From positions 1-37,695 of the forward strand of contig NZ_LZJC01000138.1 of assembly GCF_001666755.1 (NCBI RefSeq): DNA of 37,695 nt. Reading direction: 5' to 3'. Both the position numbers and the translations under genes were made by a program. The stretch comes from Mycobacterium sp. E1214 (GTDB lineage: Bacteria; Actinomycetota; Actinomycetes; Mycobacteriales; Mycobacteriaceae). Shown in pieces: positions 30,774-37,695 of this stretch; the first letter of the stretch is position 1, and each line of letters starts with the position of its first letter. The notes beneath the pieces were generated by a model, which did not search any database, was not told where the DNA came from, and worked only from the letters and a program-made list of their open reading frames with translations.

Positions 30774-32129
30774 ATGACCGAGACCCGAACCGATCTGTAC
30801 TCCCGGCCCGGAAGCGACACCTACCGGGCCGCGACCACCCCGCACAACGCCGCGACCGTCCAACGCCCGGCCATGGTCGCGCACCCGCGCAGCGCCCAGG
30901 AGGTGGCGCAGGCCGTCGCGTGGGCCGAGCGGCACCAGCTCGGTGTGGTCGTGCAAGCGAGCGGGCACGGCGCCGGCGGGCCGGTCGACTCGGACCATTT
31001 GCTGGTCGACACGTCGGCGTTGAACACCGTCCACATCGACGCGCCCGCTCGCGTAGCGCGCGTCGGCGCCGGTGCGACCTGGTCACAGGTCAACGCGCGG
31101 GCCGAAGGTGCCGGGTTGCTGGGGCTGGCGGGGACGTCACCCACGGTGGCCGTCGCGGGCTACACCTTCGGCGGCGGCGTCGGCTTCTTGACGCGCCCGC
31201 ACGGAATGGCCAGCTCGTCGCTGCTCGCTGTCGACTACGTCGATGGCCACGGCGCCCTTCGGCGGGCGGCGGAAGACGCTACCGACGCGGTCGACCGCGA
31301 CGCACTGTGGGCGTTCCGCGGGGGTGGCGGCACCGGTCTGGCCACCTCGTTGACGGTCGAGCTCGTCGCCGTCGACGACCCGTGGGCCGGTTATCTGCTG
31401 TGGAGCATCGACGCACTGGAAGCCGTCGTCGACGCCTGGGCGACGGCCATGGGCCACGTGGGTGCGGCGCTGTCGACGAGCTTGAGTGTGTTGCGCACAC
31501 CGCCGGGCTCGCCGGCCTTCCCGCCGCCGCTTCAAGGCGTTCCCGTCGTACATTTGGCCTTCGCCTCACCGCAAGGCCCAGACGCCGCGCTGCCGCTGCT
31601 GCAAGCCTTGTCGGCGGCGCCGGCGCCTGCGGTCAACAGCCAGTGGGCGCCCGCTGACGCCGCCCGGCTGGCCCAGATCCACCTCGACCCACCGGGCGCG
31701 GTCCCCGCTTTGGGCACGGGCCGATGGCTGGGGCCCAACGGCCCCGACGTCGCGGCCGCGGTGTTTCGCACCGCCGCCAGTGCCGATTCGGCGGTGGCGA
31801 TGGTCGAGTTGCGCAACGTGGACAACGACGCGGCCGCCCGGAACGGCGCGCTGACCGCCGTCCCGGCACCGTACCTGTTGCACGCGGTCGGCATCGCAGG
31901 CGACGCCGCGACGCGTGCCCACACCGAGGACGGCTTGGCCCGGGTGCTGTCGGCGGCGGCCGCCGCCGACACCGGGCGGTCCTCGGCGCCATTCGCCGAC
32001 GGTCGCGCGGCAGATCCCAACGGGCTCGACCCGGACGACCTGCAGCGGCTGGCCGACATCAGCGCCGCCGTCGACCCCGATCGGCGCATAGCGCCCACCC
32101 GGATACTCGCTGCGCACACGGCGAGCTGA
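30774..32129 (+). CDS. FAD-binding (PCMH/BBE-type) oxidoreductase
   Basis: A 451-residue flavoenzyme. The FAD domain has RPAMVAHPRSAQEVAQAVAWAERHQLGVVVQASGHGAGGP (about 30-70), then VDTSALNTVHIDAPARVARVGAGATWSQV and GYTFGGGVGFLTRPHG. The BBE-like C-terminus with DPDRRIAPTRIL ends the protein. Relatives oxidise sugars, alcohols or polyketide intermediates, often with covalent FAD; a His is in SGHGAGG. Either GTG 30759 or ATG 30774 could be the start; neither has a strong ribosome site. It follows the DUF4267 gene by about 57 bases. Confidence 0.88.
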   Translation: MTETRTDLYSRPGSDTYRAATTPHNAATVQRPAMVAHPRSAQEVAQAVAWAERHQLGVVVQASGHGAGGPVDSDHLLVDTSALNTVHIDAPARVARVGAGATWSQVNARAEGAGLLGLAGTSPTVAVAGYTFGGGVGFLTRPHGMASSSLLAVDYVDGHGALRRAAEDATDAVDRDALWAFRGGGGTGLATSLTVELVAVDDPWAGYLLWSIDALEAVVDAWATAMGHVGAALSTSLSVLRTPPGSPAFPPPLQGVPVVHLAFASPQGPDAALPLLQALSAAPAPAVNSQWAPADAARLAQIHLDPPGAVPALGTGRWLGPNGPDVAAAVFRTAASADSAVAMVELRNVDNDAAARNGALTAVPAPYLLHAVGIAGDAATRAHTEDGLARVLSAAAAADTGRSSAPFADGRAADPNGLDPDDLQRLADISAAVDPDRRIAPTRILAAHTAS

Positions 32130-32158
32130 GCGCGGCGCCGTCAGCGCGGACGTTCAGC

Positions 32159-33133
32159 TCAGGCAGTTCGCTCTTGTCGACCACCGAGCCGCCAGTCGGA
32201 ACCCGCATCCTGGTGACGCAGATGGCCCGGCCGGGTGGCCCAGCCCTCGGGCACATCGAGCGCGAGGGCCAGATATACGAAACGCCCGACGGCGGGCGAC
32301 GCGGCGAGGGCCGGATTCCACAGCAAGGTATACGGAAGAGCCATCGCGGGAGTCGCGGGCCGTACGACTTGCACGGTCTCGCAGTCCATCAGCGAGGGGG
32401 TCGTCAACACCCAGTCAACCTCCGCCTGGGCCGGCCAGCGGCGGGCGCGAAGGTCGACGTCGTCGAGTTCCACCATGGGCGGCCGCAGACCAGCTGCTTC
32501 CAGCGCGTCGCGTTGTCCGGCCACCCACGCGGGAAACAGAGAAGCGCTGTGCACACCGAGGGTCTCACCGGCCAGGTCGGCCAGCATTGCCGAATCCTGT
32601 TGGGCCACAGGGTGGCTGCGCCTGACGGCGACGAGGAAGGGCTCAGCGCAGAACACCTTCGCGATCACTTGTGGTGGCGCCGCTACGGCGGCGCACGTGA
32701 TGGCCACGTCGACGCTGCCCACGGCGACCGCGCTCCGCAGCTCCGGCAACCACATCCGACGCACGATCAACTCGACGTGCGGCGCCTTGCGTCGGAGCGC
32801 TCTCGCCAGATGCGGCGCTAACACGGGCGCGGCCGGTGGAGTGATCGCCAGTCGCACCACCCCCGAATGGCCCTCGGACAGCTGGTGCACCGCGGCGCAG
32901 GCCGCTCCGACGTCGTCGAGAATGGCTTGAGCGCGGCCGAGAAGCTCGGTCCCCGCGGCGGTCAGGGCGACTCGGCGAGTGCTGCGAATCATCAACGCGG
33001 ACCCCAGTTCTCGCTCCAAGCGTTGCACGAGCGTGCTGAGCGCCGGTTGTCCGATATGCAATTGCTGGGCGGCGCGCCCGAAGTGCAACTCGTGGGCTAC
33101 GGCCACGAATGCTTCCAGTTGACGTAGCTCCAT
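32159..33133 (-). CDS. LysR family regulator (first of a paralogous pair)
   Basis: A 324-residue LysR-type regulator. The N-terminal winged helix is MELRQLEAFVAVAHELHFGRAAQQLHIGQPALSTLVQRLERELG (1-44), followed by the coinducer-binding domain from VVRLAITPPAAPVLAPHL. It is a close paralogue of the regulator at 35432-36361; both share RMWLPEL/RMWLPDL and end in a PGHLRH stretch. It lies 62 bases after the TetR gene on the same strand, behind the large palindrome at 33194-33224, so it is probably TetR-controlled. The likely target is the convergent FAD oxidoreductase unit, or genes elsewhere. Confidence 0.93.
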   Translation of the reverse strand: MELRQLEAFVAVAHELHFGRAAQQLHIGQPALSTLVQRLERELGSALMIRSTRRVALTAAGTELLGRAQAILDDVGAACAAVHQLSEGHSGVVRLAITPPAAPVLAPHLARALRRKAPHVELIVRRMWLPELRSAVAVGSVDVAITCAAVAAPPQVIAKVFCAEPFLVAVRRSHPVAQQDSAMLADLAGETLGVHSASLFPAWVAGQRDALEAAGLRPPMVELDDVDLRARRWPAQAEVDWVLTTPSLMDCETVQVVRPATPAMALPYTLLWNPALAASPAVGRFVYLALALDVPEGWATRPGHLRHQDAGSDWRLGGRQERTA

Positions 33134-33193
33134 TTAACGAGCCACCGTTGCGGCCCTCGAGGACGTGCCCCGTGCGCCCACGCCATCCATACC

Positions 33194-33224
33194 ATTTACG
33201 TTACGTTATTATCGTAACGTAAAT
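33194..33224. promoter_or_regulatory. Palindromic operator overlapping the TetR 3' end and LysR promoter
   Basis: Arms ATTTACGTTACG (33194-33205) and CGTAACGTAAAT (33213-33224) are exact reverse complements around 7 bases. It lies between the TetR coding end and the LysR start; the TetR stop codon and last eight codons are made by this same DNA. The CGTAACGTAA unit recurs at 33873-33882 before the TetR gene. This fits a TetR operator controlling LysR. Confidence 0.85.
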
Positions 33225-33861
33225 CAACTCCCCCGGATTCGCCCCTTCCGCGCCGATGTCGGTGGGCTAGCCCGTCGACAATCAGCGCCGCCGCCGCGTC
33301 GACCCAGGCGTCGTCGAGATCCCGCTCGTTGGCCTCGGCCATCATGACCATTCCGCTGATCAGATCGGCGAGCATCTGCGCGTCGACTTGCTTCTTTTTC
33401 GGTCGCTTCGGCAGGGCCTCGTCGAGATATTCCTGCAGTTGCCGGTAGGTGGTCTCTTGAGCACTGGCCAACCGCCTCGACAGGCCGGGCCGAGCGCGCA
33501 GATCGGCCATCAAGCCCGCGGCGGCCGTCCGAACGGCGCGTTGCCGGAACTGGTCGATCGACCGAACCAGCAAGGCGCGCACGGTGGAAGCGAGGTCGTC
33601 GGCGATGGGCAATTCGGTTGCCGTGGAACTGGCGAACACCGCTTCGTAGACCAGCTCCACCTTGCTTGGGAACCGTCGATAGACTGCGGGCGGCGTGGCG
33701 CCGGCGCGAGCTGCAACCTGCGGGATCGTCAGGCGGTCATAGCCGACTTCCCCGAGCAATTCCACGGTGGCGCGCAGAACCGCCGCACCGATGCTGGTGT
33801 CGCGGGGGCGTCCCTGCTTGGCCGCGGGCTGCGGGCCGTCTCCACCTTCGGGCGATTTCAT
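33196..33861 (-). CDS. TetR/AcrR family regulator
   Basis: A 221-residue repressor. After a Gly/Pro-rich leader comes the helix-turn-helix AVLRATVELLGEVGYDRLTIPQVAARAGATPPAVYRRFPSKVELVYEAVF (about 28-77), recognition helix at GATPPAVYRRFP. A Lys-rich turn (KRPKKKQVD) lies in the ligand domain. The ATG at 33861 is used because upstream in-frame codons pass through the CGTAACGTAACG repeat. The last residues DLRYDNNVT are encoded inside the downstream palindrome. It precedes the LysR gene on the same strand and is likely autoregulated through 33873-33884. Confidence 0.92.
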   Translation of the reverse strand: MKSPEGGDGPQPAAKQGRPRDTSIGAAVLRATVELLGEVGYDRLTIPQVAARAGATPPAVYRRFPSKVELVYEAVFASSTATELPIADDLASTVRALLVRSIDQFRQRAVRTAAAGLMADLRARPGLSRRLASAQETTYRQLQEYLDEALPKRPKKKQVDAQMLADLISGMVMMAEANERDLDDAWVDAAAALIVDGLAHRHRRGRGESGGVDLRYDNNVT

Positions 33862-33872
33862 TTCGTTCCGAA

Positions 33873-33884
33873 CGTAACGTAACG
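33873..33884. promoter_or_regulatory. Second copy of the CGTAACGTAA operator, in the TetR promoter
   Basis: CGTAACGTAACG at 33873-33884 carries the arm of the palindrome found at 33213-33222. It lies 11 bases before the TetR ATG. A short CGTT-N3-AACG inverted repeat overlaps it. The two copies flank the TetR gene. Confidence 0.7.
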
Positions 33885-34023
33885 GGCTTTTTGCGCGCAA
33901 GAGTCTCGGGATTGATCAACGCGGGCAATCGGATCGATTCTGATTCGCCTCTTTTTCTCAGTCCCCCCATGACGCAACGTATGTCGTGGCCCCCCCATCA
34001 CCGAGTCCCGAAAGGAGCGAGCG

Positions 34024-34491
34024 GTGCAGGAGTCCCGTCCACCGTTTCCCCCATACGACCTACAGACAGCACTGGAGAAAGTACAAGCCGCAGAGGACGC
34101 GTGGAATACCTGCGACCCGCACCGGGTGAGCCTGGCCTACACCCCGGACAGCGCCTGGCGTAATCGTGGCCAGTTCGTCAATGGCCGAGACCAGATCGTC
34201 GAGTTCCTCACCGCCAAATGGCAGCGTGAGCTGGACTATGCGCTTCGCAAGAGCCTGTGGGATTTCCACGACAACCGGATCGCGGTGCGCTTTCAGTACG
34301 AGTGTCACGACGCTTCGGGCCAGTGGTGGCGCAGCTACGGCAACGAGCTCTGGGAGTTCGACGACAGCGGCCTCATGCGCCGGCGCGAGGCGAGCATCAA
34401 TGACGTGCGCATCGACGAGTCCGAACGTCGGTACTTCGGTCCCCGGCCCGCCAACGAGCGCGGCCAGAGCCACGTCATCCCGCTGCAGTGA
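34024..34491 (+). CDS. DUF1348 (NTF2-like) protein
   Basis: A 155-residue protein of the DUF1348 family, a subgroup of the NTF2-like fold: KVQAAEDAWNTCDPHRVSLAYTPDSAWRNRGQFVNGRDQIVEFLTAKWQRELDYALRKSLWDFHDNRIAVRFQYE, then SGQWWRSYGNELWEFDDSGLMRRREASINDV. Function is not established; members are common in oxidative or xenobiotic loci. The start is GTG after an AAAGGAG site. It is divergent from the TetR gene and precedes the alpha/beta hydrolase by 88 bases. Confidence 0.92.
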   Translation: MQESRPPFPPYDLQTALEKVQAAEDAWNTCDPHRVSLAYTPDSAWRNRGQFVNGRDQIVEFLTAKWQRELDYALRKSLWDFHDNRIAVRFQYECHDASGQWWRSYGNELWEFDDSGLMRRREASINDVRIDESERRYFGPRPANERGQSHVIPLQ

Positions 34492-34579
34492 GGCCCTTGA
34501 CGTCGAATTCCCTGCGCCGCAACGAGATCGCCGACGCAGACCACGCATGGTCTCCGCACCAGTTACGGCCGGAGGCAGC

Positions 34580-35404
34580 ATGAACAGCGTCATCACTGGC
34601 GACGGGGTGGAGATCCACTACAAGGATTGGGGTTCTGGGCGGCCGATCGTGTTCAGTCACGGGTGGCCCCTGTCCGCCGATGACTGGGACCCTCAAATGT
34701 TGTTCTTCCTCAAACACGGCTACCGCGTGATCGCCCACGACCGACGGGGTCACGGACGATCCAGCCAGACCGGTACCGGTCACGACATGAACCATTACGC
34801 CGACGATCTGGCGGCCCTGACCGCCCATCTCGACCTGCAAGGCGCCATCCACGTGGGCCATTCAACCGGAGGCGGCGAGGTCGTTCGTTACCTCGCCCGC
34901 CACGGTGAAGCTCGAGTTGCCAAGGCGGCGTTGCTGAGTGCCGTACCACCACTCATGGTTCGCACACCAACGAACCCCGGCGGGCAACCCAAGGAGGCGT
35001 TCGACGACCTGCAGGCGCAGTTGGCGGCGAATCGGTCGGCCTTCTACCGCGAGTTGGCTTCGGGACCGTTCTACGGATTCAATCGGCCGGGGGTGCCGAC
35101 GTCGGAAGCCGTCGTCGACAATTGGTGGAGGCAGGGCATGATGGGCGGCGCCAAGGCGCACTACGACGGCATCGTCGCGTTCTCGCAGACCGACTTCACC
35201 GAGGATTTGAAGCGGGTCACCATACCGGTGTTGGTGATGCACGGCGAGGACGACCAAATCGTGCCCTATGGCGATTCCGCCCCGCTGACAGCACAATTGG
35301 TCAGGAATAGTCGCCTGATTTCGTATCCGGGGTTTCCCCACGGCATGCCCACCACTCACGCCGACGTCATCAACGCCGACCTGTTGAACTTCATCCGGCA
35401 CTGA
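34580..35404 (+). CDS. Alpha/beta hydrolase, non-haem chloroperoxidase/arylesterase type
   Basis: A 274-residue serine hydrolase. The oxyanion HGW is at 27-29 and RRGHGRSS at 55-62. The nucleophile elbow is GHSTGG with Ser95; Asp225 is in HGEDDQ and His254 in FPHGMP. This is the set of bacterial non-haem haloperoxidases and arylesterases. The ATG at 34580 follows a GGAGG site (34571-34575). It probably shares a transcript with the DUF1348 gene and ends 27 bases before the convergent LysR. Confidence 0.94.
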   Translation: MNSVITGDGVEIHYKDWGSGRPIVFSHGWPLSADDWDPQMLFFLKHGYRVIAHDRRGHGRSSQTGTGHDMNHYADDLAALTAHLDLQGAIHVGHSTGGGEVVRYLARHGEARVAKAALLSAVPPLMVRTPTNPGGQPKEAFDDLQAQLAANRSAFYRELASGPFYGFNRPGVPTSEAVVDNWWRQGMMGGAKAHYDGIVAFSQTDFTEDLKRVTIPVLVMHGEDDQIVPYGDSAPLTAQLVRNSRLISYPGFPHGMPTTHADVINADLLNFIRH

Positions 35405-35431
35405 TGCCGTCGCGGTGTTCGGTCGGGCCTC

Positions 35432-36361
35432 TCAGCCCTCGTGTCGCAAGTGGCCGGGCAGAGTCACCCAGCCCACGGGTACGTCGGCCGTCAAGGCCAG
35501 GTGCACGAAGCGGCCCACCGCAGCGTTGGCCGCGCGAGTGGGACTCCACTGCAGCGTGTACGGCAGGATTTGCGCGGGTCGCACGGGTCGGGTGGGGGTC
35601 GGCAACCCCGGCGCGGCCATCGTGGCCGTGGTGAGGATCCAGTCGACCTCGGACTGGTCCGGCCAGCGCCGGGCAAACAGGTCGGTGTCGGCGAGTTCAA
35701 CCGTCACCGGCGACACGCTGGCCGCCTCGAGCGCCTGCCGATGCGCCAGCGCCCACGCCGGGAACAGAGCCGAGCTGTGAATGCCCAACCGCTCGCCCGC
35801 GACATCGCCCAGGGCAATCGAATCCTGTTCGGCAAGTCGGTGATTCGGCCGCACCGAGATCAGTAACGGCTCGCCGCAGAACACTTCGTCGACCACCCCC
35901 GGCGGGTGCGCTAGTGAACCACAGGTGACCGCGACGTCGATCGTGCCGTCGGCCGTGGCTCGGGCGAGGTCCGGTAGCCACATCCGCCGGGCCGCGACCT
36001 TGACTTCCGGTGCCGCGTCCCGCAAGACGGTGATGAGGTGTGACGCCAGCACCGGGGCAACGGGTGGCGTCATGCCGAGCCGCACGGTGCCCGCACGTCC
36101 GTCGGCCACCCGATGCACGGCGGCGCAGGCCGACCCCACTTCGTCGAGTATGACCTTGGCGCGACCCAAGAGCTCGTCCCCGGCGCTCGTCAGCGTGACC
36201 CTGCGGGTGGTTCGGGTCATCAGCTGCGCGCCCAATTCCCGCTCCAAGTGCCGGATCAAACTGCTCACGGTCGGTTGACCAACACGCAGCTTGTGCGCCG
36301 CGCGGCCGAAGTGCAGTTCCGTCGCGACCGCTACGAACGCTTCCAGTTGACGCAGTTCCAC
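35432..36361 (-). CDS. LysR family regulator (second of a paralogous pair)
   Basis: A 309-residue LysR-type regulator with N-terminal winged helix MELRQLEAFVAVATELHFGRAAHKLRVGQPTVSSLIRHLERELG (1-44) and ligand domain from TVRLGMTPPVAPVLASHL. It is clearly a paralogue of the one at 32159-33133, with matching segments throughout. GTG start at 36361. It is divergent from a TetR gene, with a perfect palindrome between, and convergent with the chloroperoxidase-like hydrolase, which it may regulate. Confidence 0.93.
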   Translation of the reverse strand: MELRQLEAFVAVATELHFGRAAHKLRVGQPTVSSLIRHLERELGAQLMTRTTRRVTLTSAGDELLGRAKVILDEVGSACAAVHRVADGRAGTVRLGMTPPVAPVLASHLITVLRDAAPEVKVAARRMWLPDLARATADGTIDVAVTCGSLAHPPGVVDEVFCGEPLLISVRPNHRLAEQDSIALGDVAGERLGIHSSALFPAWALAHRQALEAASVSPVTVELADTDLFARRWPDQSEVDWILTTATMAAPGLPTPTRPVRPAQILPYTLQWSPTRAANAAVGRFVHLALTADVPVGWVTLPGHLRHEG

Positions 36362-36393
36362 CCCGACTCACCGTCCCATGGGGGAAGAGTTAT

Positions 36394-36411
36394 CTACCTA
36401 TCGATAGGTAG
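36394..36411. promoter_or_regulatory. Perfect 18-bp palindrome in the LysR/TetR divergent promoter
   Basis: CTACCTATCGATAGGTAG (36394-36411) is its own reverse complement. It lies 32 bases before the LysR start and 62 before the TetR start. A related site, TATCTACC followed directly by GATAGG, is at 36453-36466 next to the TetR ribosome site, like the first with 4 central bases deleted. Two spaced sites are typical of autoregulated TetR genes. Confidence 0.82.
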
Positions 36412-36473
36412 CTGTACTGAGCCTACGAGTCGGCGTTACGGTTGTCAAAACTTATCTACCGATAGGGAGGGTG

Positions 36474-36986
36474 ATGAGCGACACGGCCGAGCGCTTGATG
36501 GACCTTGCGGAGAGCCGCATTGGTGACGCCGGCTATAACGGCTACAGCTTCCGCGATCTGGCGGCAGAACTGGGCATCAAGAGTTCGAGTGTCCACCACC
36601 ACTTCCCGACCAAGGCTGCGCTGACGGTCGCCGTGATGCACCGCTACACGGACAACGTTCTCGCCGCGGTGGCGGACGCGACCGCCGAAGGCGTCGACGT
36701 CGTTTCGGCGTATTTGGCGGTGTTCCGTAACGTGCTGCGCACGACCGGCCGCATGTGCATGGGCGGAGCGTTGGGTGCCGAGACGGGTGGTCTGCCGCCC
36801 GAGGTCGCTCAGGCGGCCCGCGATTTCTTCACACGCGTTACCGCTGACATCGCCGATCGGATCGGCGGGCCCGATCCGCGGACGCACGCATTGCGGATCT
36901 TCGCGACGCTGGAAGGCGCGATGATCTTGGCGCGCGGGCTTGGGGACGCGAAGGTATTCGACCATGCGACTTCGGCGTTGGCCTGA
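36474..36986 (+). CDS. TetR/AcrR family regulator
   Basis: A 170-residue repressor, short for the family. The helix-turn-helix is LMDLAESRIGDAGYNGYSFRDLAAELGIKSSSVHHHFPTKAALTVAVM (about 8-55), recognition helix at GIKSSSVHHHFP. This resembles the AcuR/LmrA-like group with the VHHHFPxK motif and a Cys in GRMCMGGALGAE. The ATG at 36474 (or the GTG before it) follows AGGGAGG. It is divergent from LysR and precedes the alpha/beta hydrolase at 37142. Confidence 0.92.
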   Translation: MSDTAERLMDLAESRIGDAGYNGYSFRDLAAELGIKSSSVHHHFPTKAALTVAVMHRYTDNVLAAVADATAEGVDVVSAYLAVFRNVLRTTGRMCMGGALGAETGGLPPEVAQAARDFFTRVTADIADRIGGPDPRTHALRIFATLEGAMILARGLGDAKVFDHATSALA

Positions 36987-37141
36987 CGCTGGGCCGACGG
37001 CAACGCCTGAGCCCCAACGGCACTGATCAGCTCCGTCGATCTCAGTGATCGCGGATTGGCCCTTTTTCCGGCCGCCGGGGCGACGCAGTGTGTAGGCAAG
37101 TGACTCGCGCCCGCCCACACGCCTATCCACAAGGGGAAAAC

Positions 37142-37695
37142 ATGACCGGCTTCAGCACCCGCTATCACACCGTGTCCATCGACGGCCTCGACGTCTTCTA
37201 CCGCGAGGCCGGCGATCGCTCGAACCCCACAGTGCTTCTGCTGCACGGTTTTCCGTCCAGCTCTCATATGTTTCGCAACTTGATCAACTCGCTGGCCGAC
37301 TCCTACCACCTGGTGGCGCCCGACCACATCGGCTTCGGGCGCTCCTCGATGCCCTCGGTCAACCAGTTCACCTACAGCTTCGACCGGCTTACCGAGATCA
37401 CAGAGAAGCTCATCACCACGTTGGGGCTGGAACGCTTCGCCATCTACATTCACGACTACGGCGCACCCATCGGGTTGCGCATCGCCACCGCACGACCGGA
37501 GCGCATCACCGCGATTATCACGCAGAGCGGGAACGCCTACATGGAGGGTTTCACGCCCTTTTGGGACAGACTGTTCGCGCACGCGAAAGATCGCGGCCCC
37601 AACGAAGACTCGGTCCGGGAATACTTCACCTTGCAGACGACGCACTGGCAGTACACCCACGGCGTGCCGGCCGATCGACTCGACCGCATCGCCCC
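37142..37695 (+). CDS. Alpha/beta hydrolase with Asp nucleophile (haloalkane dehalogenase/epoxide hydrolase-like), 3' truncated by window end
   Basis: The first 184 residues of an alpha/beta hydrolase beginning MTGFSTRYHTVSIDGLDVFYREAG. The oxyanion region is LLHGFPSSS (34-42), then PDHIGFGRSS. The nucleophile elbow reads HDYGAPIG with Asp105 in place of Ser. An Asp nucleophile is typical of haloalkane dehalogenases and epoxide hydrolases, and of many uncharacterised HDYG relatives. An AAGGGGAAA site precedes the ATG. No stop occurs before base 37695, so the gene continues outside the window. It lies downstream of the TetR and may be its target. Confidence 0.9.
   Translation, partial: MTGFSTRYHTVSIDGLDVFYREAGDRSNPTVLLLHGFPSSSHMFRNLINSLADSYHLVAPDHIGFGRSSMPSVNQFTYSFDRLTEITEKLITTLGLERFAIYIHDYGAPIGLRIATARPERITAIITQSGNAYMEGFTPFWDRLFAHAKDRGPNEDSVREYFTLQTTHWQYTHGVPADRLDRIA

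Noticed and set aside
36809..37660. A 283-codon minus-strand frame near the right end
   Set aside because: It is antisense to the truncated alpha/beta hydrolase, which has a clear start, ribosome site and catalytic motif on the plus strand.

Overview
The window looks like chromosomal accessory DNA from a Mycobacterium. The evidence is high GC with GTG/TTG starts, a textbook IdeR iron box, a KasB-type mycolate condensing enzyme, a fused HadA/HadB dehydratase, an F420-type LLM oxidoreductase, and ten predicted transcription factors (five TetR, two LysR, one each MarR, XRE, HxlR). I see no rRNA, tRNA, insertion sequence, integrase or CRISPR array. The first 241 bases form a fold-back inverted repeat that breaks a Rieske oxygenase gene and looks more like an artefact or rearrangement endpoint than normal gene order.

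Layout. 1-8520 is a catabolic cluster. It has two paralogous Rieske oxygenase alpha subunits (the first broken by the fold-back), a KshB-like FAD/2Fe-2S reductase, two SDR dehydrogenases, an aldehyde dehydrogenase, an amidohydrolase-fold protein lacking the usual HxH metal motif, a small Rieske-associated protein and a MarR regulator. One operator sequence (CAACTACTTG/CAAGTAGTTG) lies before the reductase operon and again in the divergent Rieske/ALDH promoter, so the two halves are probably one regulon. 8552-11889 holds an orphan Imm63-like immunity protein, an LLM oxidoreductase, an aldo/keto reductase with an altered catalytic tetrad and an XRE regulator.

12274-16655 is a putative iron module. 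An MFS_3 exporter and a probable FhuF-like protein are on the minus strand, a three-domain diflavin reductase is on the plus strand, and an IdeR box sits between the last two. 16649-20598 is a lipid locus: a TetR translationally coupled to an enoyl-CoA isomerase-like gene, divergent from a kasB paralogue followed by a hadA-hadB fusion. 20656-23748 carries HxlR, DUF302-like, SnoaL-like, SdpI-like and small acidic or coiled-coil proteins.

23828-28506 is a five-gene minus-strand operon (P450, phosphotriesterase-family hydrolase, HpcH/HpaI aldolase, D-2-hydroxyacid dehydrogenase, TetR) behind a perfect palindrome; the aldolase appears to use an ATA start codon. 28781-37695 is a patchwork of regulator-enzyme pairs: a YdcZ-like transporter, TetR/NIPSNAP/DUF4267/FAD oxidoreductase, LysR/TetR, a DUF1348 protein, two alpha/beta hydrolases, and a second LysR/TetR pair. 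The last hydrolase runs off the window end. Several regulators have clear palindromic or repeated candidate operators next to them.
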